Shown here piece after piece: positions 10,735 to 23,080 of a stretch of 64,000 bases of DNA. The notes beneath the pieces are model-generated. The model was given only the letters and a program-made list of their open reading frames with translations, did not search any database and was not told the origin of the DNA. Source of the stretch: Lepeophtheirus salmonis. Lineage: Eukaryota; Arthropoda; Copepoda; Siphonostomatoida; Caligidae. The translations under genes and the position numbers were made by a program. The first letter of the stretch is position 1; each line of letters begins with the position of its first letter. The stretch lies in assembly GCF_016086655.4 (NCBI RefSeq), contig NC_052141.2, positions 4,216,001 to 4,280,000 on the forward strand. Direction: 5' to 3'.

Positions 10735-11425
10735 GGGCTCAAAAATGAGTAATTTTTAAAAACCGTTTTCACTTCTCCATAGTTTTATTTTGTGCCATTT
10801 CAAAACTGAGTAATTCAACAATTTTCTACACTTTTTATTCATTATGATCCCTTTATTCTTCAGGGCATCTACATTCGGATGAGAAGTCTGATTAGTCTCG
10901 CCCTCCAAGATGCACCAAACATCAAAGTCCAGGGAGTTCACGTTGGGTGAGGACGAAGGCCAGAAGGCAGTCATGTTCTTCCTGCAGAAATACTGCACCT
11001 ATCAAGAAGTGTTTTGAGACCCTCTTGGCTAAATATAGTTGTCCCTGCGGGAACCTACTCTTCAACCATGACAAGACATGGTACCTGAGGAACTTGTAGT
11101 AGACGTGAGTGTTGACATTTTCGTTGAACTTGAAGAAGTATGGAGGCCAAGGACCATAACCTGAGCTGGTTGTTTGTTCCTGAAGGTTTCCTTGACCTGA
11201 GCTCTTGATTTAGCAAAGAAGCAATCATTTTTCCTATTCAGAACAGCGTCTCCGTGTCGACTTTTGCGTGGAGATCACACGCACTCTGCCGTTTCGCTTG
11301 TTGCTCGGACATTTTTGATCGCACAAAAACCGAACAAACATGAAATTATAGCTTTTTGTCATACTTTTAGAAATGAGGCTAGACAGCCTCGAAGAAGATT
11401 CAAATTTTTGAGTCCGCAACCTATA
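10735..11425 (-). mobile_element. Internally deleted mariner-like element (family C, copy 1)
   Basis: The ends are inverted: left TACAGGGTTAGGGCTCAAAA, right (reverse complement) TATAGGTTGCGGACTCAAAA. Minus-strand debris includes a KRNGRVRVIST start and a decayed SPNVNSLDFDVW catalytic motif (mariner pattern SPDLN.LD..W). Frameshifts and stops break it and the helix-turn-helix region is gone. A closely related copy is at 28324-29205. Confidence 0.75.
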
Positions 11426-11482
11426 TTTTTTGCAAAATATGTGCAATGATCTTGATACATATATCTTATATGGCTTAATGAA

Positions 11483-11548
11483 AAAATTCAAACCCGGTCC
11501 CAAGGACTGACTGTCTGCACCAAATAAATAAGACCAACACAACACTAG
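11483..11548. repeat. Right-end fragment of the GGTCCTTATTTA element
   Basis: GGTCCCAAGGACTGACTGTC is followed by AATAAATAAGACCAACACAA and CACTA, the family's right terminus. Confidence 0.55.
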
Positions 11549-11890
11549 TTGTAGAAATTAGACCAATATTAATTTATATAGGAGATTTTTATTTAAAATT
11601 AGCATTAATTGATAGGCAGGGACGTAACTAGTCCCTTTTTGTGGGGATACCCCCCTCCAAAAAAGAGTTTTTATAAAACCCCTTCAAATTATTTCTCATA
11701 TATATATATTTAATTTTTTCCTCTTAAAATGCATTATATAATTAAAAAATTTGTCATTCTAATTACTAACCATAACTTAATACTATCATTTCATTTTGAT
11801 ATATTAAAATTTCATGGCTATTATGTATTTATGAGTAATGTAACACTGGGTGGGCATTAGAATTTTATAATGTACCAGAGAATACTTATA

Positions 11891-12689
11891 ATAGGTACGG
11901 GCAAAAGTAATTTAATCTTTTGTGCTTTATTTGAGTGTCTTATAAGAAGTGTTACATCCAATTTAACCCAAGTATACCCCCACTCTGTTCCAGAACATGT
12001 TGCAAACGAGAATCCATCTTCATACTGCCCCTGTAGAAGCCCTTGTCCCTATTGGCAAAAAACTCGCAAAGCCATTTTCACAGGTCTATATTGAAGCCAA
12101 ATTTGTATCCCTCAGCGCATTAACCATAGACAGGAACAGGTGGTAGTCACTTGGTCCCAGGTCTTTACTGTAGGGTAGAGGCATGAGAACTTCCCATCCG
12201 AGCTCACAGAGGTTCTGGCCCGTCATTAAAAGATGTGTGGGCCCTGGTCTTGTCTTGATGATGTCTTGTTGTCACCTATCCACCAATGCTCTCCACTTCT
12301 GCTCGATCGACAGTTTGAAACGATCAAGTTGTTCACAGTAGAAAGCACAATTCAGCAAGGGGAAAAATCGCTCGAATCACTGCTGTGCAACACGAACAGA
12401 TAGAGTATCGGCCCCGTTTAAATCCCCAATTTTCTTGGTCGCTTTCGACGTATTTTTCCCTTCAGATAGTAAAAAATGCTAAATATTGCTTTGAGACCTC
12501 CATAATCGACGCACAATAATTCCTGTCTAAACCAGCCAAGCGCAATACTGTCTGAAAAGTGTTTGGAGTATATACTCCCACCTTTACAACGCCTTATCTT
12601 ATGATCCTATTTGACCAATAATGAACAAGATATACTTAGTTTTAAAAAAGAAGGCAGGAAATACGAAATTACTTTTTCCCCAACCTAAT
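11891..12689 (-). mobile_element. Decayed mariner element with TTAGGTTGGGG-type ends
   Basis: The ends are inverted: left ATAGGTACGGGCAAAAGTAA, right (reverse complement) TTAGGTTGGGGAAAAAGTAA. This resembles a widespread mariner terminal repeat. Minus-strand translation with frameshifts reads CEQLDRFKLSIEQKWRALVD, then TRPGPTHLLMTGQNLCELGW, EVLMPLPYSKDLGPSDYHLF, and later FYRGSMKMDSRLQHVLEQ. This is the catalytic core and C-terminus of a classical mariner transposase, with the second aspartate motif altered (PYSKDLGPSDYHLF). About 800 bases remain, so the N-terminus is missing. Confidence 0.8.
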
Positions 12690-13239
12690 ATTTTAGTAAT
12701 TTCTATTGTGAAATAGTCAAAAATGACAGGATTAATACAAGTATCATCTATTCTGGAACTTGTACACAACATATATAATAAGCCAAATGGTATAAGTATT
12801 ACGGGTTTAAACTTTTCTGAGGCTAAGCCCCCAAATGATGAAAGCTAGCAACGGCACATTAGATAACTATACCAGTGTCCACATTTCTATAATAACTCGA
12901 GTAACTACATAATAACAAATAGGTCATTTTGATAGGTAGATCAAAGGATAATTAGTAAGCCGTTTGTATGTAATTACAGCATGACTCATACTATAATTAA
13001 ATAAGGCGTTATTATAAGACGAATAAGTTGTAACTCGTACAATTCATAGGCTTATACGAAGTGAACTTGTAGACAACAGATGTAGATAGAGCAATTTTAC
13101 TGACGTCATAAATTGCATCATAATGAGGCATGGCAGTTGCTTTATTAGAGGCCTGGATGATGAAATCCGCACACTCTCTCGGATTTACAAAAACAACATA
13201 AAATCCGTAATTTTTAGTATTTTATGTTCAAATAAAAAA
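12690..13239. other. No gene seen
   Basis: Non-coding intronic sequence of the SCaMC gene. No repeat ends were recognised. Confidence 0.5.
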
Positions 13240-13620
13240 CAATGTCATCGTAGGATCGTGATCCTTACTCAATATACTTTTCCTTCACCACGATCACAGC
13301 CACAATAGAGCCTCTGAAGCACGAGGAGACCTTAATGACAGGGTCCCTGGGCATGGATATGAAGTTATCCTTGATGACAGCAACCAGGCTTGGCTTAGAC
13401 TTGTGTGGGGGCGTCTTTAGTGTGTGTCTCAAGTTGGCCCTAGATTATCAGATTAAGATTGGGGCTGCTGGAGGATAATTGTGAAGATCTGTCCAGGTTA
13501 CATTGTGTAAGACTGGCATTTCAGAATATCGTTAATACATGCCCTAACTGCCTTGTCACTGACTTCAATTCCCTTTCCAATTGAGACAAAGGAGCTCTTT
13601 TTTTCCTTTATTATTTAATA
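13240..13620 (-). pseudogene. Mariner-like transposase remnant with deleted centre
   Basis: On the minus strand the order is: a helix-turn-helix-like segment (GIEVSDKAVRACINDILKC then QSYTM), a decayed SSPNLNL motif, and a C-terminus (VIKVSSCFRGSIVAVIVVKE then KYIE and a stop) matching the mariner ending FRGRIEAVI...GYIE. Stops and frameshifts are present, and the catalytic centre between the first two blocks is deleted. Confidence 0.6.
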
Positions 13621-13634
13621 AGTCGTGGTGTGTG

Positions 13635-13864
13635 TAGTGTTGTGTTGTGTGTGAGGGTACTAATTTAGGACTGAAGACTGCAGTTTTGTCCAGTTCAATC
13701 TAAGTCGAGTCCAGTCCTCCATATCTGTCCTAAAAAATATATACTTCCGTCCTTGATGACGTCACTTATATTTATTTCTTTCATTTTTAAATCCGTTCTA
13801 GTTCTAAGACCGATAGGATCGGTCCTTAAACTGGACTAAATAAATAAGTACCCACGTGAACATT
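13635..13864. repeat. GGTCCTTATTTA element, full-length copy
   Basis: Starts TAGTGTTGTGTTGTGTGTGA and ends AATAAATAAGTACCCACGTG. The interior has GTCCAGT words and GATGACGTCACTTATA as in the 3361-3595 copy (GATGACGTCACTCAACTG). Confidence 0.65.
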
Positions 13865-14019
13865 GGCCTACATTAACACCATATGAAATTAAGTGTGTTG
13901 CATAAATCAACTGATAAATCAAGATCGGTGAGGAAATAGGTACAAAAATAGAGATCCCAAAAATTGGTACACGATTTGATAACGATTAAATTCCGTTCTA
14001 TCACAGTATAACCTCACTA

Positions 14020-14275
14020 ACACAAAAAATTATACTATATTTGGTTGTCAAGCTCTGGATTTTTCTACTACAATCCCCCTAATCAGAGTTTTAAACATTA
14101 ATTGGTGGAATTAGAATTAGCTCATGTTAAGTTGTCTCCCATTTATAACGATTATTGAATGATTGTTCCATATTTGAGAAGAATTGGCTCAGTTACTGGC
14201 TAACTACCAAGTGATTTTAGGCTTTACCCTTGTTTCTTTTTTTTATGGAGAGGTTGCGTGATACAATATAGGTAA
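14020..14275. repeat. One arm of the foldback element best seen at 41720-42208
   Basis: Shares ordered phrases with the right arm of that element: TATATTTGGTTGTCA, CTAATCAGAGTT, ATTAATTGGTGGAATTAG, TGGCTAACTACCAAGTG, GGAGAGGTTGCGTGATACAA. Confidence 0.55.
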
Positions 14276-14510
14276 CAACTTACTATGGTCTATGATATCG
14301 GCATGGACGAAAACACCAATTAATGATTGGAATCAAACCTGAAATAGTTGTACTTATAAATAGTGTTGTGTTACTCCTTATTTCACCTTGTTTATATTTT
14401 ATGGAGAGGTTGCGTGATATAATATAGGTAACAACTTACTATGGTCTATGATATCGGCATGGAGTTAATGTATTGTATCTCAAACCTAAATAGTGTTGTG
14501 TTACTCCTTA
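14229..14510. repeat. Recent tandem duplication, about 155 bases apart
   Basis: The 63 bases at 14246-14308 recur at about 14401-14463 with a single difference (GATACAATA versus GATATAATA). The phrase AATAGTGTTGTGTTACTCCT also occurs twice (14357 and 14489). Such identity is unusual among the strongly diverged repeats around it. Confidence 0.8.
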
Positions 14511-14904
14511 TCAGCCGGTCCAGTCTAGTCACATCTTAGGGCTGGTTCTATCAGTCCTTGGGACATGTCTTTAAGACAATAAGACAAAGAAGAAATATTA
14601 TTGTTGTTCCGTATACAGGTACTACGAGGGTGGTATGAACAGTCTTCGACCTCAAGTTGAAAATCTCGTAAATAAAAGCTAGACACATCTATCTAGCATC
14701 TGTTTGACAGCCATTTTGGACGCACAGTTGTTATGTCACAGTTGTTTGAGTGAGTTGATGTCAGTGTTTTTGTCTATTTTTTTTCTGATTTTTGTATTTT
14801 ATGTTTCAACATAGTCACCTTGTAGCTCTACACACTTCCCCCAGTGATGTTCCCATAGCTTTAACCCGTCCGGCCTATAACTTTGTTGGGAAAGGTGTGT
14901 AGAG

Positions 14905-15100
14905 TAAGAGTGTTCAGCCCTAAATATCAGTCGTAATAACCTATAAAGTTTGGTCCGTGATTATGTCAATCAGCATCATCCGTTTTAGTACTGACAATCC
15001 CAAGGGCCTACCTTAATAAGGACCGATCCCAAGGACTGATAGTACAGGTCCTAAAACTGTATTGGACGGGATTGAATAAATCAGGACTGGCTCAACACTA
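14905..15100. repeat. GGTCCTTATTTA element, diverged copy
   Basis: The left end TAAGAGTGTTCAGCCCTAAA and right end AATAAATCAGGACTGGCTCA, then ACACTA, keep the family layout. Confidence 0.55.
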
Positions 15101-15489
15101 ATCATAATGTGATTTCTTTCCTCTTGTTGTTTTTTGTAGAAAAGGTTGCATCATATAATGAAGCTAAGGATGTTGTTATACAGGATATATAATCCCTTAA
15201 GACCGAATCGGGAGTAAAGTAATTCGATCTTGGACGAGTCTCAACACCAATAGTTAAGTATGTATGTATGTAGTATGACTTACGAGTAAAACAATTATTC
15301 TATTGAGAGTGTGTAAATATATAAATATATATCTCTGACTCACTCTTTCTTGAGGGATAAATCAAATGTTTGTATGCAATGCTTCAAAAAATATATAAAA
15401 AATAGATATGAACCCTAGCAAAATACGTAAACTATAATATATATATATGGTCTGTCAACACAAAAGCAAGCTAGAAAGGTAAAATATTT

Positions 15490-16195
15490 GGAGGAGGGAG
15501 GGAGGCTTTTGGAATTTTTTTGAAAAAAAAAAAAATTCAATTTTAAAAAAAATCCACAGCTGTTTACAAAAAATGATTTCCTTAGGAAAATATTTGAAAT
15601 ATTAAATTTGAAGTAAAATTATCAATAATGCATAACTATTGACTAAAATTAAATTTTTTTTTCAAAAAATTTTATAAATTAAATTTTTGGAAAAAAATTC
15701 AAAAATCCGTAGCTGTTCACAAAAAATGAAACTTTCCGGAGAAATTTTTTTAACAATCTATAGCTATTCTCAAAAAATTCCAAAAATCCAGAGCTGTTCA
15801 TAAAAAAACTTAAATCTTTTGAATAAACATGTTTCAAATTACAAATTTTCACATTTCAAAAATACCTATTTATTCACAAAAATTACAAAATTATAGTACT
15901 GTTAAGAAAAAACTAAAAATTAAATTTCAAATGTTAAATTTTTGGGAGAAAAAAAATTTCAAAAATCCATAGCTATTCACATAAAATTTCTAAATTACAG
16001 AGCTGTTCAGAAAAAACTAAAATTAAATTTCAGCTATAAATTTTTTTGAATTTGTTTTTCAAATATCCATAACTATTCAACAGACGATTAAATTCTTTTT
16101 TCAAAAATTTTACTTAAAAAAAAATTGGAATATAACATATTCTAGTAATATTAAAAAAATTCCTTAATTTGGGAAGGGCTATGAAGCCTCTGATA
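15490..16195. repeat. Long AT-rich element with internal minisatellite
   Basis: The core consists of many diverged units pairing AAATTTCAAATATTAAATTT with AAAAATCCATAGCTATTCAC, as in the 25871-26657 and 63236-63826 copies. It begins GGAGGGAGGGAGGCTTTTGG and ends GGGAAGGGCTATGAAGCCTC. The outermost inverted ends are eroded. Confidence 0.6.
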
Positions 16196-16199
16196 AATT

Positions 16200-17395
16200 T
16201 TTCTTATTAATCCTTTGGGTATGCAAAATTTTCCCTTCTTTAATATTGATCGTCACAATAAAATAAAAAGAAATTGACAGATGGTATGTTTTTGAAAGGG
16301 GCCATATAGGAGCATATGTATTTATCTTAAATCAAATAAAGATTCTAAACTATACCTAGCTCATCCCAGTGATTTGAATAATAAGTCTTTTTGTATTATA
16401 TATGTGAAGTAATAAAAAACTAATTGGAAATTTCTCCTTTTCTTGATCTTATTTCAAGATTGTTAATATTTACTACACCAAATATAATGTGTGTGTTTTT
16501 AATATAATCCATGATAAATGTATATGTCATGCCTTAAATAATAAACATTCAATTGAATAGACGAAGAATTGCAAAAAAAAGAATATAAATATATAATCTT
16601 TTTAAAAGTTCAATTTCCAGGAATTATACCTCCTACCCCCTTTTCCCATGTTTCCAACGTCCTAAAAAAATGAGCAATGAACTGATTAAGAAAGAAAGTC
16701 GGGACTTTCCAAGAGTCTAATAAATTTTCAAAAAAAAAAATGATCAAAATACATTCTAGGTACATATTAATCCAAGTACAAATAAAAATCCAACGTACGT
16801 AGGCATGAAAAACCAAACCAATAAGGAATGGGAGATGACGATCGTCATCTCAATCTCTTATTGCTTAACCTTGAGGAAATACGAGTTTCATAGCAAAAAA
16901 ATAAATAAATCGGGGAAAACCTTGAAAATATATATTTAAAAATATAATGAATTAGTGTTGAGACGTAGTCCGAAACCGAACTCTTCGCTCTTGAGTGGGT
17001 TTTTTTATTGATTGATTAGCACGGATATATTCGATGGGAACAAGACATCTAAGACACCCCCGAGCATTACCTCCTGAGCAAGTACCCCGTACTTTTATCT
17101 CCAATCATTTCACTCCCCGAACAATCTCCCCCCTCAACACTTAACCCCCATCTCTTTTTATCATTAACATTGAAAAGTACAATCAGTATATGATAGAGAG
17201 CCAAAGTCATAAATGAATGTTCTGGTTGTTTGGAGCACTTGTTGGGCAATGCAACTTTAAAGTTCGAATCAAAAAGTAATTACATATGAGTTCTATAAAT
17301 CATCAAAATTTTAATACGAAAATAGGGCTGTAGATGCGTCAGGGAGTCAAATGCTAGTAGGGGGTTAAAACGTTGGGGTGGGGTGGTTGATAGGA
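16200..17395. other. No gene seen
   Basis: Intronic sequence of SCaMC. Open frames are short and unlike known proteins. Confidence 0.5.
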
Positions 17396-17586
17396 GCCCT
17401 ACAACCATATTTGATCTCAAAACTAATGTTTTCGTTCTCAATCCATGAATCAATTTTCTCCTCTATTCTGATTTATGAGTTGTACGATTGATGCTACTTC
17501 ATATGACGCTATTGATTGTCGATCTTCACAATTTTGAAAAGCAGCCATGACGTCATTAACCATTCATCCATATAATTTATCTATAC

Positions 17587-18064
17587 CAAGGATGTCCAAT
17601 CTTTTAATATAATGCCCCACATTGCCACAGGAAATATTTTAATGGCCCGCATAATCTATCAAATTAAATGTCATGAAAAATGGCTATCTAATTCTTCAAG
17701 ACCAAACTACTTCAAAAAAGGACAATCTGGCAACCCTGTTCAGGGGCGTCCGAAGGATTAAAATATTGTAGTTTTTTTTTGAAAAAAAATTAAAATTTTT
17801 GCAACGTTGCATAATTTGATAGAACGACTTTTTTTGTTTAGAAAATAAATCCGCAAAAAATCTGTTTCCTCCTGATTTCCATTTAAAACTTTTTTCCCGA
17901 GAGCAATAATTTTTCGAAAATTACAAAACGACTTATTCAAGTTCTAGGAGTTTTGAGGATATTCTGAAATTTTGCTAATAAATACTACTTGAAGTGAAAA
18001 TGAGTATGGACCACACTTAAACATTAAGCGGGCTGCAATGCGGCCCACGGCTTTGACATCCATG
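17587..18064. mobile_element. hAT-like non-autonomous element inserted in the 300-base repeat
   Basis: Inverted ends: left CAAGGATGTCCAATC, right (reverse complement) CATGGATGTCAAAGC, each followed within about 40 bases by GGCCCGCAT or GGGCCGCATTGCAG-like words. This is typical of hAT termini. The flanks ATCTATAC and GTATATAC could be a diverged 8-base target duplication. The uninterrupted third copy of the host repeat reads GATATACCAAATTTTAAATG across this point. Confidence 0.65.
17741..17955. repeat. CAGGGGCGTCC element inserted within the hAT-like element
   Basis: CAGGGGCGTCCGAAGGATTA marks a left end, followed by the family's AT-rich core. The right end is not clear, so the stop coordinate is approximate. 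Confidence 0.45.
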
Positions 18065-19264
18065 GTATATACCAAATTTTAAATGAGAACAATTCATCTG
18101 TAAATAGTTTGGTCCCTTTATAAATCATAACGGTTTCAGACCTGTCTATCATATTCAGAATGAAACCTTACTATTTGAATCAATATTTCGGTACACAATA
18201 TTATGCCACAATATAATCGTTTTCAAATCGTGGACAGCGACAATCTCTATATTGATTTTCTCCCCTATCCGGTTTATGAGTTGTACAAATAGAATTTGTG
18301 CAATTATACTTCATTCAACTTCGTATAATGTTATTGTGCTGATATTCAACATTTTTAAATACACATGACGACATTAACTATTTATCTATATAACTTATTC
18401 GGTCCACTAAAAATTACAACGGATTCAGACTGGTCAAGAATTTTGCGAATGAAAATTCTACAATTTGAACAGGTATTCCCAATCTCAGACTGTAGATAGA
18501 AGTTAATCATTATTTCATTATTTAAATCTAAAAATCCTTTAAATTAAAATTAACAGGCTAGGAATAAATTATTCTCTAGAACTCAATGTGCGTAGGTTCG
18601 CGCCCCGACCGTTCCTAGAGAAGAAAATATACTTCACGTATGTGGAATTCAAAGAAGATTCCTAGGTGAGATGAAGTAAATGTAACACTATAAACTTACG
18701 TCATACTTAAACAGGGGAACTCTATCTGACCAAAATAAAGGAACATTAAAAAATCGTTTTCAAATCGTGGACCAATTTTCTCGGGCTCAATCTATGAACC
18801 AATTGATTCCCTTATTCTGATTTATGAGTTGTACAAATATGATTTGTTCAACTCATTGTACTTCATATGACGTTATAGTAGCTCACAATTTTGAAACGCA
18901 CCCATGACGTCATTAACCATTAATCTATAGAATCCTGATATACCAAATTTTAAATGAGACCCATCCAGACCGAACTAATTCGGTAAACTAAGAATCATAA
19001 GGATCTCTCTGACTGATCTAAGATTTTCAGATGGAAACCCTACAATTTGGAGTGATATTTCGGTCCGCATCACGATCTCAGACGTTAGATGGCGCAAGGA
19101 TTCTACGCCTAGCCAAGTAAACAATGTTTACACACCATTTTATTACTAGTATTGAACGAACTACGATTATATATGGACTAGGGATTATAAATCCGGAAAT
19201 TAGGAATCATGTATTTAATAATTATTTTACCAAAACTAATTCAGCAAATCACAAATCTTTTTCT

Positions 19265-19560
19265 CTTACGTGAGGGGATCCATAGTGCTTCAAGCTCCAG
19301 CTTCAACCACAGCCTCTAACCTGGTCCTGAACCTGGCGCAGGCTTGGATATGGAACTCTTTGTTCATGTTCGCCAATCCCTGGAGAATGGAAGCTCGCCA
19401 TGTTCACGTTTATTGGAAATGGATCTCAACCCCCAGTACTCTATGTGTCGGGCGTCTTGGAGAGAGAGAGACCGGTCGCTCGACACATAGTAGCACAACA
19501 GATCCAGGTAGCTTGGATGCCAAATATAAAGGTTTTAAAAATGTGTGATTTTCCGGAATA
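19265..19560 (-). pseudogene. Mariner-like transposase C-terminal fragment
   Basis: The minus strand reads ASILQGLANMNKEFHIQA, then ARFRTRLEAVVEAGA. This matches the end of mariner transposases, where a helix is followed by C.SFR.RLEAVV. Neighbouring minus-strand bases add no catalytic motif. It is truncated on both sides. Confidence 0.45.
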
Positions 19561-20154
19561 AATCCGTTTCCAATTACCCGATTTGGACAAATTTCAGACA
19601 TTTAGGCTCTCTAGAATAATTATCTATGGAGTTATTTGCATCCTTGGGGATCCAATTGAGATACATAGCTCCCCCTTGATTTCAGGGGGAGGTTGTGCGT
19701 TCCACTGAGTGTCATTCTAGTTTAAAAAAAATGATATGTCTGATATTTGTGGGTTTAGTCGGCTTTTATTCGGCTTTTAATGAAATTCCTATTCAATAAA
19801 GCAAGATATAATCTTATTAAATGGTAATAATTTTCGTTGCGCTCTAATATAATCCAAGCATTATAAATATTGAATGGTTAGAAAGAAGTATGACTGACCC
19901 CCTCATGTCTGCTTGTTCCTTCCTTCTTCTTTTTGAATACTAATATGTATCATGGATGCATGCATCACTAGGCACATTCATAAGTACATTCCTTCAACAA
20001 CCATTGCATGTTGGTTGGAGAGCAGTTCACAAAACACGCTTGTTATTTGTCCCATAGGTAGATAGACAGAGGAAGGGCACTATTTAAATAAAAGAAAGAG
20101 TCCCTTTAGCAATTAATGGACTCTATACATAATAAGTACATGTAAATTAGGCTG

Positions 20155-22130
20155 TCCAAAGTAGTAATGAGACGGATCTTTGACCCGGATTCGAAGTATG
20201 TAAATGGATACGGTATAAGTAAACTTGTATTATCCAAAAGGATCATAACGGTCTTTGAGTACTTGAACTTTTACGGATCTTAAAAAGCTATTGATGGGAC
20301 GATTAAATAAAAACCGATGCCGATTCCGATGCAATTCTAGTATCAATTCCGGATGCTTAATCCGAATCTTTAATATTTTAAAAAGTAGCTAAACATACTA
20401 TTTTGCTATTAGGGGCGTATACAGGATTATATTGGGAGGAAGGGATTGGTTTTTGGAATTTTTTTGAAAAAAAATTGCAAATATACAATTTAATATTTAA
20501 ATTCTTTTCAAAAATGCACAAGTATTGACAAAAAATTTATTTTTTTGGAATTTTTTTTTTTTTAAATCAACAGCTGTTCACAAAAAATTAAATTTTTTTG
20601 GAAAAATAACCATAAAAAAAAAAGGAAAAAACTTTCTGATATCAAATTTTTGAAAAAAAATTCAAATATAAAATTTTGGGAGAAAAATTTCAAAAATACA
20701 TAGTTATTCGCAGAAAATTAAATTTTTCTCCAAAAATTGAAAAATTAAATTAAATGTTCTTGTAAGAAGCAAAAATTCTTTTATTTTTGCGGAGGGGTTT
20801 CAATTTTTTTTTTTTTTTTTTTCAAAACTTTTAAGTAATAAATAGGGCAACCTTACTGTACTCTTGCTTTTATGGATCTTAAAAAAGAATTTAAGATCTT
20901 TCAAAACATAAAAGGGCTATCGTATACCTTAATAAATTTAGGATGGGTCTTGAATCCAATGTACTTGAGTACGCTATATGTAAATTTGTATTATCCGGGA
21001 TCCAAACAGGTTTCTGTTACTCAAACTTTTATGGATCTAAAAAAAGTTAGAGAGATTTTCCGATCTTAAAAAGTCTATAGTATATACTTAATATATATAA
21101 GAAAAGTTTTGAATCCGGATCCGAAATACTTGAGTACGGTATATGTAAGTAAATTCGTATTATTCTGGATCCGAACAGGCTTCAGTTACTTAGACTTTTG
21201 CAGACCTTAAAATTATTGGATAATTCATATCAGACGGATCTTAAGATCTTGATCCAGAGTATTCGGTTCGCTATAGGTAAATTGGAACCGGCATGTGGTA
21301 ATCGAATTTTTACAGATCTTAAAAAAATATACGATAGATTTTTTGATCTTAAAAAGCTATAATATTGCTTTATAAATATAGGATGTGTCTTGGATCGGAA
21401 ATAAAGTACTCGGGTATAGTTTAGGTAAATTGATATTATCCATGATCGGAACAAAGTCTTTGGGTAATCGAACATTTAAGGATCTTCAAAAACTTTTAGT
21501 TTTGTTTAATATAGATCAAATTAGTATTGAATCCAAACCCAAAGTAATCGGGTAAAATAAATTGATATTTTCCTGTATCAGAAAAAGGCTTTGGTTACTC
21601 GAACTTTTACATATCTAAAAAAATATCCGAGGGATATTTTTTTAATCTTAAAAAGCCTATAGTATTACTTTAAAAATATAGGACAAGTCTTGTATCCGTA
21701 TCCAAGGTACTCAGGTAACGTATTGCTTTTATTATCCAGGATTCCACAATAAATACTTAATCCTAGTTTTACAAAAAAATATATGATCTATAAAGAACGT
21801 AGCATTTCCTTTTCTCTTGATTAGTGCTTGCGGCGACATCCCCATTAACAGTTGCATCGCATGGTTATCCCAACGTTGGTATTACAATAATTCTATTAGT
21901 AACTAATCATTTGTTCTAGTAAGTATTAACATCAAGTTATTCATTGTTTAACATCAGTAATCAATAAAAATGCAACTTAAACCCGGATCTTATTATATTT
22001 AGTTCTGAATTTCAGGTGAAATTCGCATGAAATTTGAGACAATTATCCCTCTATGGTTAAAAATCTGGATCCGAAAGTGAGGATATCTCATATTTACGCA
22101 AGATCGTAATAAAAAATATCCAAAATAAAT
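20155..22130. repeat. Diverged tandem repeat, period roughly 130-160 bases
   Basis: Units share TCTTGAATCCGGATCCGAA, then TACTCGGGTACGGTATATG, TTCGTATTATCC, and TTTTACGGATCTTAAAAA. TCTTGAATCC-type anchors are near 20948, 21109, 21238, 21388, 21526 and 21688. An AT-rich element (20411-20850) splits the array. A single related unit occurs at 41540-41715, and another begins reversed at the right edge of the window (about 63940). Confidence 0.75.
20411..20850. repeat. AT-rich element inserted in the tandem array
   Basis: The left end AGGGGCGTATACAGGATTAT is family-typical. The core has TTTTGGAATTTTTTTGAAAA and CAACAGCTGTTCACAAAAAA words. The right end near GGGCAACCTTACTGTA is eroded. Confidence 0.55.
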
Positions 22131-23080
22131 ACAGATCGTGCCTTAACTTGGAGGATGATATTTGAGTTGCTGTGTCCAAAATTAAACCTAGACAAGACCT
22201 GCTTTTCTCAATGCGGAGTGAACTTATGTCAAACCAAGACCTTTATTCGTTTATAAGCCTATTATCACATCCACAACATCTAATGTTATTTTTTCTCAAT
22301 TTTGACTTTAATTACGACAACAAAGAGAGAATTGATAGTTTAGAAATAATTCCACGTAATCGCTGATTATATATTTAGAATATATCCAATCATTTATTCG
22401 TTGAATTTCTTATTTTTTCCTTATATTTTTAAATATGTGTAGAACTAAAATATTTGTTTTTGATCAATAGGGTCAAATAACTTAAATTATTTGGCTCTGG
22501 GTTAACTTTATAGGGATTGTATGGTTTTTTATATAATTTGTATAAAATGAACTCCAAATTTTATAATAATCTCTCAATGAGAGGTGATGGAGTCGCACAA
22601 TGTCAACCAAAAAAAACTGGGAACCACTGCATTAGGCAATACCAAGGCATTTTTTCTTTTCATAAAAATCAAATACTCTCCTTTAGAGCAAGGACGACAG
22701 GTCCCAACTTGAGCTAAAACTCTAACTATGATTTGAGCGTAGGAAGGACTCTGGTATTTTCTACTTAAATCCAAATTTAAAAAAAAATACTTATTGTAAG
22801 TGTTATTTAATTCATATGTCTATTAGTAAATATATGTAAATTTGTTATATAAAAGTTTGGTGGGTCTAGTTCGAATCCCCTCTGAGTAATGGAAGAAAAC
22901 ATATAAAGGTTTTAAACTGTTGATGACTACCCTACCTTAAGTATTAAATGTTCCAGTTCCATTTACGCTTAAAGAATTAGTGTAAGCACCGGTAGGGACC
23001 TGTTATCCTTGTTTCAAAGTGGGAAAATTTTATATTTGTATAGATGAGATTAAATAGGGAAAATTGAGGGTATACATTTT
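22131..23080. other. No gene seen
   Basis: Intronic. AACTGGGAACCACTGCATT at 22615-22635 resembles an isolated hAT-type terminus in reverse, and AGTTCGAATCCCC at 22869 resembles a tRNA B box, but neither can be extended. Confidence 0.4.

Larger units (their letters stand above)
17400..19100. repeat. Three diverged copies of a 300-base repeat, first copy interrupted
   Basis: Copies at about 17405-17578 plus 18065-18185, 18210-18500, and 18740-19100 share the phrases TTTATGAGTTGTAC, TACTTCATATGACG, CACCCATGACGTCATTAACC, TATACCAAATTTTAAATGAG and CCTACAATTTG. Spacing between copies 2 and 3 includes about 230 unrelated bases (18510-18740), so this is a loose cluster and not a clean array. Confidence 0.65.

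Noticed and set aside
18575..18630. GGTTCGCGCCCCGACC flanked by TCTCTAGAAC and GTTCCTAGAGA
   Set aside because: The short hairpin resembles part of a tRNA T-arm, but the remaining arms are missing.
22860..22890. AGTTCGAATCCCC, like a tRNA B box
   Set aside because: No A box at the right distance, no cloverleaf and no repeat of the segment. Not a tRNA or recognisable SINE.
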